NCBI GenBank assembly: GCA_963784195.1
Contig: CAWARA010000020.1
Location: 1,054,001 to 1,118,000, forward strand
DNA from: CAVQAH01 sp963784195
Lineage (GTDB): Bacteria > Acidobacteriota > Vicinamibacteria > Vicinamibacterales > 2-12-FULL-66-21
Direction of reading: 5' to 3'
DNA length: 64,000 nt
Below are positions 44,818 to 54,511 of this stretch, piece by piece (positions within the stretch are counted from its first letter, which is position 1; the number at the start of each line of letters is the position of its first letter). The translations under genes were made by a program, and so were the position numbers. Under the pieces are notes generated by a model. It was not told the DNA's origin and made no database searches. It saw only the letters and a list, made by a program, of their open reading frames with translations.

Positions 44818-45458
44818 GTTTCAAGATCGTAAGCGGTGGCGAGACACGACGGACACTGCCTCAAGACATATAGGACGTTGTCACGCCAGATCCGTCGCCG
44901 ACTCGTGGTATGTGGCTTCTGAATCAGAATCGGCAGCGTCACCCACGCGTTTACCGTGCCTGCGCGCCCGTCATCGTCCGTGTAGGTCACCTCAATCGCC
45001 ACGTATGACGCCCGACTTCCACTCCCGACGCCAGGCGCGCAGTACAACAAGGACTGCAGCTCTCTTTCAAAGTAGTCGAGCGTCCCGCCTGGTTCGACAC
45101 GAATGACCTCTCGCCAGCAGCCCTGACCGGTCGCCTCCGATTGGCCCGTCGTCGAGACCACGATGCCCTGGATTGTGGCGCCGCTCAGGCCGGTGACCTC
45201 GGCAAGCCAGAACGTCACCAGATAGGAGTAGCCCTGTCTCATTGGCGGCGCGGGAGGATACTCGATCACTTTGACGTTGCTCATCTCCAAAACCGCGATC
45301 GCGGCCGGCGCCGGCGGTGGTGGCGGTGGTACGGGTGGTGGCGGCACCGGCGGCGACAAGGGTGTCGGTGCCGAAACTGGGACCGACGTTCGCGCGTCCT
45401 CGCAGGCGGACGCGCCGACGAGCGTCACAAGGAAGATGACAACAGTCAGCGCGCGCAC
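44763..45458 (-). CDS. Lipoprotein with proline-rich linker
   Basis: 231 residues. Signal peptide with lipobox-like LVGASAC, acylated cysteine at residue 19, followed by a Pro/Val-rich spacer (about residues 28-50) and an unknown globular domain (AAIAVLEMSNVKVIEYPPAPPMRQGYSYLVTFWLAEVTGLSG ... VAIEVTYTDDDGRAGTVNAWVTLP). The C-terminal region has a CPSC pair. No family recognised. Its first ~52 codons are the start of the 4.6 kb tandem duplication, so a truncated copy exists at 49913-50063. Transcribed toward the SARP-like regulator. Confidence 0.65.
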   Translation of the reverse strand: MRALTVVIFLVTLVGASACEDARTSVPVSAPTPLSPPVPPPPVPPPPPPAPAAIAVLEMSNVKVIEYPPAPPMRQGYSYLVTFWLAEVTGLSGATIQGIVVSTTGQSEATGQGCWREVIRVEPGGTLDYFERELQSLLYCAPGVGSGSRASYVAIEVTYTDDDGRAGTVNAWVTLPILIQKPHTTSRRRIWRDNVLYVLRQCPSCLATAYDLETWLLSPRYGSSSLEGSES

Positions 45459-45482
45459 GATGACCCTCCTGTCAGACGACTC

Positions 45483-46358
45483 TCAAAACTGGTCGAAGTC
45501 GGGCCAGCGAACGTATCCGGGGCGCTGACCGATCATTCGCAGGGTCTTGCGCTCGAAGGTTGAGAACTCGTGGGCAGGCTGGCTCTGGTTCATGACTCCC
45601 GCGGCCGGATGCGGGTAGATCAGGACGCTCGCGAGGACGCGGCGAGCCACGACCGAATCTGCGAGACGGTCCTCGAGAACGATGTACCCGTCCCCCCAGT
45701 ACCTGGGGTCCCAGCAGAATCCGAACGTCTCGGTAGGCTTGAGATTCGACTTTGCGCAGGCGTCGACTGAGCCCGGCGTCACGAGAATCGTTCCCTCGAC
45801 GAATCCGACCACATCGAAACTGAATATGACGCCACCAGAAGTCAGCTCACGAATCTCGTCGGCGGCCGCTCTCCACACTCGCAGGACATCAGGACGGTAG
45901 GCACCCAGGTTCACCCCAATGGGCATCACGCGTCCGGTCGTGGTAATGCTATCGACATAGCCAAATGCCGCGATCCGCGTGGCCTCGCGGTCATCTGAAT
46001 TGACAATGGGCCACAGCGTGATCTCTGGTAGCGCGCAGGTGCTCCGCTCGAGAAAACCGAGCGCCAGCACCTGCACTCGCAGACAGTGCGGCGGTGTCGT
46101 AAAGAGGCGCACCTGGCCAGCGGCATCCGTGCGCGTCTGTTCGCCGTTCGCGTTCACCACGGCGCCGGCCACCGGCTCGCGCGTCCAGCCGTCGAGCACC
46201 GTGTAAGTCACTTCCCCAGGTGGTGGTGGCGGTGGCGGCGGGGCTGGAGGTGGTGTGTTGAACGTGGTCGGCCCGGCTGGGCCGCGGGTCGTGTCCGAAC
46301 CGCCGCACGCCGTCGCGCACGCAAGCAGCACACAAATCACGAGATAGCGCAGCACCAC
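45483..46358 (-). CDS. Lipoprotein with carboxypeptidase-regulatory-like domain, receptor-associated (unit 1)
   Basis: 291 residues from a GTG at 46358 (GTG 46355 also possible; copy 2 has ATG here). Signal peptide with lipobox LLACATAC, then a polyproline spacer. Residues ~50-100 (YTVLDGWTREPVAGAVVNANGEQTRTDAAGQVRLFTT) look like a carboxypeptidase-regulatory/Ig-like domain. The C-terminal domain is unrecognised (IREL, FCWDPRYWGDGYIVLEDRLADSVVARRVLASVLIYPHP). Divergent from the Oar-like receptor with a 148-bp spacer and duplicated with it, so a surface lipoprotein partner of that receptor is a reasonable guess. Confidence 0.7.
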   Translation of the reverse strand: MVLRYLVICVLLACATACGGSDTTRGPAGPTTFNTPPPAPPPPPPPPGEVTYTVLDGWTREPVAGAVVNANGEQTRTDAAGQVRLFTTPPHCLRVQVLALGFLERSTCALPEITLWPIVNSDDREATRIAAFGYVDSITTTGRVMPIGVNLGAYRPDVLRVWRAAADEIRELTSGGVIFSFDVVGFVEGTILVTPGSVDACAKSNLKPTETFGFCWDPRYWGDGYIVLEDRLADSVVARRVLASVLIYPHPAAGVMNQSQPAHEFSTFERKTLRMIGQRPGYVRWPDFDQF

Positions 46359-46506
46359 CGACGTTCCTCCACGAAAGACACAACGTCTGTTCTTGAAGGC
46401 GCGGAAATTCGTCCGGAACTGTCACTGCTGGTTGCATCCGGCCTGTCGATATGACACAAGAGTGAAGATCGTGTAACAGAAGAGCGGGTTCGGGGGGAAC
46501 CTTTAT

Positions 46507-49500
46507 ATGACTCTACGGCGTTGTTGGTTCGGAATTGCCTTTCTCGGGATGCTGCTCGCGCTGCTGCCCGTGCAGGCACATGCACAAACGGGCACGGCAA
46601 CCATCACAGGCCTGGTCCTGGACGAGACCGGGGCGGCGATGCCCGGTGTCACAGTCACGGCCACCAACCAAGCGACCAACGTGACCCATGTCGCGGTCTC
46701 CAACCAGGCCGGCAACTACACCATCACGCCGGTCGTGGTCGGCACCTACGTGATCAAGGCTGAACTGACAGGGTTCCGCACGGCGACGACTGCGCCGGTC
46801 GTTCTGGAAGCGAGACAGGTTGCCCGTCTCGATTTCAAGATGGGGGTCGGACTCGCCGAGACCGTGGAGGTCAGCGGGGCGACGCCGATCCTGCAAACGG
46901 AAACCACCTCGGTCGGCGAATTAATCTCGGGCAACACGGTGCAGTCGCTGCCGCTCAACGGCCGCAACACCGGCCAGCTGACGCTGCTGCTTCCAGGAAC
47001 CATTACCTACAATCCGCGCGGCTTCACCAACATCGGCAGCGTGAACATGAACCGTCCGTTCGTCAACGGCAACCGCGAACAGACGAACAACTTCACGGTG
47101 GACGGCCTCGACGTGAACGAGACCATCGACAATCGCGTGGCGTATCAGCCGGTGCCCGACGCACTGGCCGAGATCAGCGTCGAGACGAACAACTACGGCG
47201 CCGATGTCGGGAACGTGGGTGGCGCGATCGTCAACAGCGTCATCAAGTCCGGCGGCAATCAGTTCCGCGGGAATGCCTTCGAGTTCTACCGGAACAGCGA
47301 CTTCGACGCGAACACCTGGGAAAACAACCGTTCGAGCGCCGCCAAGCAGGAACGCAAACAGCACATCTACGGTGGCACACTCGGCGGCCCGATCATCACC
47401 AACAAACTGTTCTTCTTCGGCGACTATCAGGGGTCGCGGCAGGACGCACCCGGCTTCACGACGGCGTCGGTTGCGCCGGCCGAGTGGCGGCGCGGTGATT
47501 TCTCGTCCGTCACCACGGCGATCCGCGATCCGCAGAACGGCGGAGCACCGTTCGCTGGTAACCAGATACCGATCGAGCGCTTCAGCCCGACGGCCCGCGC
47601 GATACTCAACGATCTCGTGAACTACCCGCTGCCGAACCGCACAGTGCCGGGCGGGATCAGTGGGAATTTCGTCGGCCCGACGCTGCTCGCGATCCGCGCG
47701 CACCAGGGTGACGCGCGCGTCGACTGGAACATCTCCGAGAACGACAAGTTCTTCGGCCGCTATTCGTTCGCGCGGTACGAGGATCGCCGCGACGAGCAGC
47801 CGTTCCCGCTGTTCCTCGCCAGCCGCAACGACCAGCCGTTCTACAACATCGGCTTCAACTGGAACCGCGTGATCGGCTCCTCGATGATCAACGAGCTGCT
47901 CGTCGGCTACAGCAACACGAAGGTACTGCTGGAAACGCTCGACTGGGCGGGGATTGGCAACGCGAACGCGACCTACGGCATTGCCGGCGGTCAGCCGATC
48001 GCGGGGCTCTCCTCGATCGGGTGGGGCAGCGGGCTCACCGCCCCGGGTGCGAATGCCACGGACTCGGACACGCTGGCGAAGACTTATCAGATCAACGAGA
48101 AGCTGACGTGGCTCCGCGGCCGGCACGCGGTGAAGTTCGGCGGACAGTGGCTCCGCTACAACCAGCAGCGCTTCTATGCCGGCAACAACGGCCTGCTCGG
48201 CTTCATCAACTACACCGCCGTTCTTCACGGGCACGGCGTTCTCGGACTTCGTGCTCGATCAGGTGTCGACGCAAGGGCCGCGGCGGCGGCGATCCGAACG
48301 ATCCGTGGACGCACCTGCAGAACCGGATCTCGCTCTTCGCGCAGGACGATCTCAAGGTCACGTCTGCACCTGACGTTGAACCTGGGCTTGCGCTGGGCGT
48401 ACACGTCACCGCTGGTCGAGAAGGACAATCGGCAGTCGAATTTCGATCTGGTCACCGGCGCGCAGATCTTCGCGCAGGATGGCAGCATCGAAGAGCGCGC
48501 GCTCTACAACCCGTACTACAAGGGCTTCGAGCCGCGGCTCGGCGCCGCCTGGCGTGTCAGCGATCAACTCGTCGTGCGCGGCGCCTACGGCATCTCGCAG
48601 TTCATGGAAGGCACGGGCGCCAACCTGCGGCTTCCGCTCAATCCGCCGTTCTTCTTCGAGTCGGCTGCCGCGTTCGACAGCACGACCGGCCCGGGACGCA
48701 CCGGAACCGGGTTCGCGGAGCTGGTGCCGGGGACGACGCCGTCGGGGAACGTGCGCGCCTACGACCCTGACCTCCGTCCGCAGTTCACGCAGCAGTGGAA
48801 CACGTTCGTCGAGTACCAGCTGACGTCGACGATGTCGGCGCAGGTCGGATACGTCGGCCATCACGCGACGCACCTGGTCACGCCGGTCGAAGGCAATCAG
48901 GCGTTGCCTGGGGTGGGCGATCCGTCGACGTGGGCACCCAAGAACACGCGGCGGCCTCTGTTCGGCGCGCAGCCGCTCATCACGACCATCGCGACGACCG
49001 CGGCTCGTGGCGGCAGCAAATACAACTCGATGCAGGCCAGCGTACGTCAGCGGCTGTCGGGCGGCGCTGAATTCCTGGCGTCGTACACGCTTGGAAAGGT
49101 CACGACCAACAACCGCGGCTTCTACGGCATCTTCGGTGGAACGGGGTTGCAAGGCGTCACCAGCGGAACCGAAGGCGCGTACTGGCAGAACACCTACAAC
49201 CCCGACGCGGAGTGGGGGCCGGCGTTCCATGACGTACGGCACAACTTCGTCTTCTCGTCGACCTACGAGCTGCCGTTCGGCAGAGGGAAGGCGTATGGTG
49301 ACGACTGGTCGGGCGTCATGAACGCGGTCCTCGGCGGCTGGCGGGTGGGAGGCATCTTCCAGGCCCGCAGCGGCCTTCCGATCACAGTCATCGACGGACG
49401 CGCGCGCTCCCTGCAGGGCGAGCGCGGGTCAGAGCGGCCAAACTGCGTCGGTGACTGGAAGCCGGCTGACCAGTCGATCAATCAATGGCTCGACATCACG

Positions 49501-49776
49501 GCGTTCGAAGCCGTGCCGCTCGGGACCTTTGGCAACTGCCCGGTCGGCGTGGCACGCGCGCCGGGCTACGTCAATCTCGACCTGATGCTGGCGAAACGCA
49601 TCGATGTCGGCGGCACGCGCTACGGCGAGTTCCGGATCGAGGCATTCAACGCCCTGAATCATCCGAGCTTCGGACCTCCGGGCCGCGACATCTCGGCGCC
49701 GGCGCAGTTCGGGATCATCACGAACACGATCAGCGCGCCGCGAGTCGTCGAGCTCGTGTTCAAGTTCTATTTCTGA
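46507..49776 (+). CDS. Oar-like TonB-dependent receptor, copy 1 (scrambled segment)
   Basis: 1089 residues. Signal peptide (to ~26), carboxypeptidase-regulatory domain (TATITGLVLDETGAAMPGVTVTATNQATNVTHVAVSNQAGNYTIT ... VVLEARQVARLDFKM), plug domain (LNGRNTGQLTLLLPG, NFTVDGLDVNE, GGAIVNSVIKSGGNQFRGNAFEFYRN) and a barrel ending VVELVFKFYF. Compared with copy 2 it carries three one-base insertions (near 48220, 48273 and 48367) that together restore the frame but replace about 50 residues (~573-622) with Arg/Ala-rich sequence. Probably consensus error. Expected outer-membrane uptake of large substrates. Confidence 0.9.
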   Translation: MTLRRCWFGIAFLGMLLALLPVQAHAQTGTATITGLVLDETGAAMPGVTVTATNQATNVTHVAVSNQAGNYTITPVVVGTYVIKAELTGFRTATTAPVVLEARQVARLDFKMGVGLAETVEVSGATPILQTETTSVGELISGNTVQSLPLNGRNTGQLTLLLPGTITYNPRGFTNIGSVNMNRPFVNGNREQTNNFTVDGLDVNETIDNRVAYQPVPDALAEISVETNNYGADVGNVGGAIVNSVIKSGGNQFRGNAFEFYRNSDFDANTWENNRSSAAKQERKQHIYGGTLGGPIITNKLFFFGDYQGSRQDAPGFTTASVAPAEWRRGDFSSVTTAIRDPQNGGAPFAGNQIPIERFSPTARAILNDLVNYPLPNRTVPGGISGNFVGPTLLAIRAHQGDARVDWNISENDKFFGRYSFARYEDRRDEQPFPLFLASRNDQPFYNIGFNWNRVIGSSMINELLVGYSNTKVLLETLDWAGIGNANATYGIAGGQPIAGLSSIGWGSGLTAPGANATDSDTLAKTYQINEKLTWLRGRHAVKFGGQWLRYNQQRFYAGNNGLLGFINYTAVLHGHGVLGLRARSGVDARAAAAAIRTIRGRTCRTGSRSSRRTISRSRLHLTLNLGLRWAYTSPLVEKDNRQSNFDLVTGAQIFAQDGSIEERALYNPYYKGFEPRLGAAWRVSDQLVVRGAYGISQFMEGTGANLRLPLNPPFFFESAAAFDSTTGPGRTGTGFAELVPGTTPSGNVRAYDPDLRPQFTQQWNTFVEYQLTSTMSAQVGYVGHHATHLVTPVEGNQALPGVGDPSTWAPKNTRRPLFGAQPLITTIATTAARGGSKYNSMQASVRQRLSGGAEFLASYTLGKVTTNNRGFYGIFGGTGLQGVTSGTEGAYWQNTYNPDAEWGPAFHDVRHNFVFSSTYELPFGRGKAYGDDWSGVMNAVLGGWRVGGIFQARSGLPITVIDGRARSLQGERGSERPNCVGDWKPADQSINQWLDITAFEAVPLGTFGNCPVGVARAPGYVNLDLMLAKRIDVGGTRYGEFRIEAFNALNHPSFGPPGRDISAPAQFGIITNTISAPRVVELVFKFYF

Positions 49777-49912
49777 ACGGGTGCATCACTGCCGTAGTTC
49801 GTAGTTCCCGCCTTCGCGCGCCTGGCTCTTGCGCGCTTCGGCGAGGCCTCGCCAGAGCTCGTCGCTCTGAATGCTCCGGGCGACGGGCGGAGGCGGGCGT
49901 TGCTCGTCGCTC

Positions 49913-50063
49913 GCGGCCGGCGCCGGCGGTGGCGGCGGAAGGTGGCGGGGGCACGGGCGGCACAACGGTGTCGGTGCCGAAACGGGGACCGAGTTCGAGC
50001 GTCCTCGCAGGCCGACGCGCCGACGAGCGCCACAAAGAAGATGACAAGCGTCAGCGCGCGCAT
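49913..50063 (-). pseudogene. Truncated 5' copy of the proline-rich lipoprotein gene (unit 2)
   Basis: From ATG 50063 it encodes MRALTLVIFFVALVGASACEDART, nearly the signal peptide of the gene at 45458, then a frameshift and the duplication junction at 49913. No globular domain remains. It is a by-product of the duplication breakpoint. Confidence 0.75.
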
Positions 50064-50090
50064 GATGGACCCCCAGCGGTGAACAGACGA

Positions 50091-50970
50091 TCAGTCCACA
50101 CTGGTCGAAGTCGGGCCAGACGACGTGTCCAGGGCGCTGGCCGATCATTCGTAGGGTTTTGCGCTCGAATGTCGAGAACTCGTGGGCAGGCTGGCTCTGG
50201 TTCAAGACTCCCGGGGCCGGATGCGGGTACATCAAGACGTCGCGAGCACGCGACGAGCCACGACCGAATCTCCGAAGCGGTCCTCGAGAACAATGTACCC
50301 GTCCCCCCAGTACCTTGGGTCCCAGCAGAATCCGAACGTCTCGGTAGGCTGAGATTCGACTTCGCGCAGGCTTCGACGGGCCCGGCGTCACGAAATCGAC
50401 CCCTCGACGAACCCGACCGCGTCGAGATTGAATGTGATGCGACCAGAAGTCAGCTCACGAATCTCGTCCGCGGCCGCTCTCCACACTCGCAGGACATCGG
50501 CAGGAACGGTAGACACCCAGGACGACCCCAATGGGCATCACGCGTCCGTTCGTGGTCAGGCTATCGCCGTAGCCAAATGCCGCGATCCGCGTGGCATCGC
50601 GGTCGTCTGAATTGGCAACCGGCCACAGCGTGATCTCAGGGAGCGCGCAGGTGTTCCGCTCGAGAAAACCGGGCGCCAGCACCTGCACCCTCAGGCAGTG
50701 CGGCGGGGTGGTGAAGAGACGCACGTGGCCAGCGGCATCCGTTCGTGTCTGTTCGCCGTTCGCGTTCACCACGGCGCCGACCACCGGTTCGCGCGTCCAG
50801 CCGTCGAGCACCGTGTAAGTCACTTCCCCATGGTGGTGGCGGCGGTGGCGGCGGGGCTGGAGGTGAGTGTTGTTGAACGTGGTCGGCCCGGCTGGGCCGC
50901 GGGTCGTGTCCGAACCGCCGCACGCCGTCGCGCACGCAACCAGCACACAACCCACGAGATAGCGCAGCAT
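50091..50970 (-). pseudogene. Degraded second copy of the receptor-associated lipoprotein
   Basis: ATG 50970 opens MLRYLVGCVLVACATACGGSDTTRGPAGPTTF as in copy 1. Indels relative to copy 1 occur near 50350-50390, 50500 and in the polyproline region (LQPRRHRRHHHG), and the stop region is altered (TCAGTCCACACTGG for TCTCAAAACTGG). Many substitutions are seen as well, unlike the almost unchanged receptor beside it. Either decayed or badly resolved sequence. Confidence 0.65.
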
Positions 50971-51122
50971 CACCGACGTTCCTCCACGAAAAGACACAAC
51001 GTCTGTTCTTGAAGGCGCGGAAATTCGTCCGGAACTGTCACTGCTGGTTGCATCCGGGCTGTCGATATGACACAAGAGTAAAGATCGCGTAACAGAAGAG
51101 CGGGTTCAGGGGGAACCTTTAT

Positions 51123-54100
51123 ATGACTCTACGGCGTTGTTGGTTCGGAATTGCCTTTCTCGGGATGCTGCTCGCGCTGCTGCCCGTGCAGGCGCATGCA
51201 CAAACGGGCACGGCAACCATCACGGGCCTGGTCCTGGACGAGACCGGGGCGGCGATGCCCGGTGTCACAGTCACGGCCACCAACCAGGCGACCAACGTGA
51301 CCCATGTCGCGGTCTCCAACCAGGCCGGCAACTACACCATCACGCCGGTCGTGGTCGGCACCTACGTGATCAAGGCTGAACTGACAGGGTTCCGCACGGC
51401 GACGACTGCGCCGGTCGTTCTGGAAGCGAGACAGGTTGCCCGTCTCGATTTCAAGATGGGGGTCGGACTCGCCGAGACCGTGGAGGTCAGCGGGGCGACG
51501 CCGATCCTGCAAACGGAAACCACCTCGGTCGGCGAATTAATCTCGGGCAACACGGTGCAGTCGCTGCCGCTCAACGGCCGCAACACCGGCCAGCTGACGC
51601 TGCTGCTTCCAGGAACCATTACCTACAATCCGCGCGGCTTCACCAACATCGGCAGCGTGAACATGAACCGTCCGTTCGTCAACGGCAACCGCGAACAGAC
51701 GAACAACTTCACGGTGGACGGCCTCGACGTGAACGAGACCATCGACAATCGCGTGGCGTATCAGCCGGTGCCCGACGCACTGGCCGAGATCAGCGTCGAG
51801 ACGAACAACTACGGCGCCGATGTCGGGAACGTGGGTGGCGCGATCGTCAACAGCGTCATCAAGTCCGGCGGCAATCAGTTCCGCGGGAATGCCTTCGAGT
51901 TCTACCGGAACAGCGACTTCGACGCGAACACCTGGGAAAACAACCGTTCGAGCGCCGCCAAGCAGGAACGCAAACAGCACATCTACGGTGGCACACTCGG
52001 CGGCCCGATCATCACCAACAAACTGTTCTTCTTCGGCGACTATCAGGGGTCGCGGCAGGACGCACCCGGCTTCACGACGGCGTCGGTTGCGCCGGCCGAG
52101 TGGCGGCGCGGTGATTTCTCGTCCGTCACCACGGCGATCCGCGATCCGCAGAACGGAGCACCGTTCACAGGCAATCAGATCCCGATCGAGCGGTTCAGCC
52201 CGACGGCCCGCGCGATACTCAACGATCTCGTGAACTACCCGCTGCCGAACCGCACAGTGCCGGGCGGGATCAGTGGGAATTTCGTCGGCCCGACGCTGCT
52301 CGCGATCCGCGCGCACCAGGGTGACGCGCGCGTCGACTGGAACATCTCCGAGAACGACAAGTTCTTCGGCCGCTATTCGTTCGCGCGGTACGAGGATCGC
52401 CGCGACGAGCAGCCGTTCCCGCTGTTCCTCGCCAGCCGCAACGACCAGCCGTTCTACAACATCGCCTTCAACTGGAACCGCGTGATTGGCTCCTCGATGA
52501 TCAACGAGCTGCTCGTCGGCTACAGCAACACGAAGGTACTGCTGGAAACGCTCGACTGGGCGGGGATTGGCAACGCGAACGCGACCTACGGCATTGCCGG
52601 CGGTCAGCCGATCGCGGGGCTCTCCTCGATCGGGTGGGGCAGCGGGCTCACCGCCCCGGGTGCGAATGCCACGGACTCGGACACGCTGGCGAAGACTTAT
52701 CAGATCAACGAGAAGCTGACGTGGCTCCGCGGCCGGCACGCGGTGAAGTTCGGCGGACAGTGGCTTCGCTACAACCAGCGGCGCTTCTACGCCGGCAACA
52801 ACGGCCTGCTCGGCTTCATCAACTACACCCCGTTCTTCACGGGCGAGGCGTTCTCGGACTTCGTGCTCGATCAGGTGTCGACCAAGGGCCGCGGCGGTGG
52901 CGATCCGAACGATCCGTGGACGCACCTGCAGAACCGGATCTCGCTCTTCGCGCAGGATGATCTCAAGGTCACGTCTGCACTGACGTTGAATCTCGGCTTG
53001 CGTTGGGCGTACACGACACCGCTGGTCGAGAAGGACAATCGGCAGTCGAATTTCGATCTGGCCACCGGCGCGCAGATCTTTGCGCAGGATGGCAGCATCG
53101 AAGAGCGGGCACTCTACAACCCCTACTACAAGGGCTTCGAGCCCCGGCTCGGCGCCGCCTGGCGTGTCAGCGATCAACTCGTCGTGCGCGGCGCCTACGG
53201 CATCTCGCAGTTCATGGAAGGTACGGGCGCCAACCTGCGGCTACCGCTCAATCCGCCGTTCTTCTTCGAGTCGGCTGCCGCGTTCGACAGCACGACCGGC
53301 CCGGGACGCACCGGAACCGGGTTCGCGGAGCTGGTGCCGGGGACGAGGCCGTCGGGGAACGTGCGCGCCTACGACCCTGACCTCCGTCCGCAGTTCACGC
53401 AGCAGTGGAACACGTTCGTCGAATACCAGCTCACGTCGACGATGTCGGCGCAGGTCGGATACGTCGGCCATCACGCGACGCACCTGGTTACGCCGGTCGA
53501 AGGCAATCAGGCGTTGCCTGGGGTGGGCGATCCGTTGACGTGGGCACCCAAGAACACGCGGCGGCCTCTGTTCGGCGCGCAGCCGCTCATTACGACCATC
53601 GCGACGACCGCGGCTCGTGGCGGCAGCAAATACAACTCGATGCAGGCCAGCGTACGTCAGCGGCTGTCGGGCGGCGCTGAATTCCTGGCGTCGTACACGC
53701 TTGGAAAGGTCACGACCAACAACCGCGGCTTCTACGGCATCTTCGGTGGAACGGGGTTGCAAGGCGTCACCAGCGGAACCGAAGGCGCGTACTGGCAGAA
53801 CACCTACAACCCCGACGCGGAGTGGGGGCCGGCGTTCCATGACGTACGGCACAACTTCGTCTTCTCGTCGACCTACGAGCTGCCCTTCGGCAGAGGGAAA
53901 GCGTATGGTGACGACTGGTCTGGCGTCATGAACGCGGTCCTCGGCGGCTGGCGCGTGGGAGGTATCTTCCAGGCCCGCAGCGGCCTGCCGATCACAGTCA
54001 TCGACGGACGCGCGCGCTCCCTGCAGGGCGAGCGTGGATCAGAACGGCCAAACTGCGTCGGTGACTGGAAACCGGCTGACCAGTCGATCAATCAATGGCT

Positions 54101-54386
54101 CGACATCACGGCGTTCGAAGCCGTGCCGCTCGGCACCTTTGGCAACTGCCCGGTCGGCGTGGCTCGCGCGCCGGGATACGTCAATCTCGACCTGATGCTG
54201 GCGAAACGCATCGATGTCGGCGGCACGCGCTACGGCGAATTCCGGATCGAGGCATTCAACGCCCTGAATCATCCGAGCTTCGGACCTCCGGGCCGCGACA
54301 TCTCGGCGCCGGCGCAGTTCGGGATCATCACGAACACGATCAGCGCGCCGCGAGTCGTCGAGCTCGTGTTCAAGTTCTATTTCTGA
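51123..54386 (+). CDS. Oar-like TonB-dependent receptor, copy 2 (intact)
   Basis: 1087 residues, same domain order as copy 1. The segment scrambled in copy 1 is normal here: FFTGEAFSDFVLDQVSTKGRGGGDPNDPWTHLQNRISLFAQDDLKVTSALTLNLGLRWAY, typical barrel strands. Another difference is QNGAPFTGNQ against QNGGAPFAGNQ. The ATG is preceded by GGGGGAACCTTTAT. Its close match to copy 1 over ~3.26 kb shows recent duplication or gene conversion. The downstream region ends in a GAGCGACGA-type hairpin. Confidence 0.92.
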   Translation: MTLRRCWFGIAFLGMLLALLPVQAHAQTGTATITGLVLDETGAAMPGVTVTATNQATNVTHVAVSNQAGNYTITPVVVGTYVIKAELTGFRTATTAPVVLEARQVARLDFKMGVGLAETVEVSGATPILQTETTSVGELISGNTVQSLPLNGRNTGQLTLLLPGTITYNPRGFTNIGSVNMNRPFVNGNREQTNNFTVDGLDVNETIDNRVAYQPVPDALAEISVETNNYGADVGNVGGAIVNSVIKSGGNQFRGNAFEFYRNSDFDANTWENNRSSAAKQERKQHIYGGTLGGPIITNKLFFFGDYQGSRQDAPGFTTASVAPAEWRRGDFSSVTTAIRDPQNGAPFTGNQIPIERFSPTARAILNDLVNYPLPNRTVPGGISGNFVGPTLLAIRAHQGDARVDWNISENDKFFGRYSFARYEDRRDEQPFPLFLASRNDQPFYNIAFNWNRVIGSSMINELLVGYSNTKVLLETLDWAGIGNANATYGIAGGQPIAGLSSIGWGSGLTAPGANATDSDTLAKTYQINEKLTWLRGRHAVKFGGQWLRYNQRRFYAGNNGLLGFINYTPFFTGEAFSDFVLDQVSTKGRGGGDPNDPWTHLQNRISLFAQDDLKVTSALTLNLGLRWAYTTPLVEKDNRQSNFDLATGAQIFAQDGSIEERALYNPYYKGFEPRLGAAWRVSDQLVVRGAYGISQFMEGTGANLRLPLNPPFFFESAAAFDSTTGPGRTGTGFAELVPGTRPSGNVRAYDPDLRPQFTQQWNTFVEYQLTSTMSAQVGYVGHHATHLVTPVEGNQALPGVGDPLTWAPKNTRRPLFGAQPLITTIATTAARGGSKYNSMQASVRQRLSGGAEFLASYTLGKVTTNNRGFYGIFGGTGLQGVTSGTEGAYWQNTYNPDAEWGPAFHDVRHNFVFSSTYELPFGRGKAYGDDWSGVMNAVLGGWRVGGIFQARSGLPITVIDGRARSLQGERGSERPNCVGDWKPADQSINQWLDITAFEAVPLGTFGNCPVGVARAPGYVNLDLMLAKRIDVGGTRYGEFRIEAFNALNHPSFGPPGRDISAPAQFGIITNTISAPRVVELVFKFYF

Positions 54387-54511
54387 ACGGGTGCATCACT
54401 GCCGTAGTTCGTGGTTCCCGCCTTCGCGCGCCTGGCTCTTGCGCGCTTCGGCGAGGCCTCGCCAGAGCTCGTCGCTCTGAATGCTCCGGGCGACGGGCGG
54501 AGGCGGGCGTT

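Noticed and set aside
51537..53177. A 546-codon minus-strand frame antisense to receptor copy 2 (also 46921-48234 in copy 1)
   Set aside because: Long antisense frames are expected opposite GC-rich genes; the protein is repetitive Val/Glu/Arg text and is broken in copy 1.
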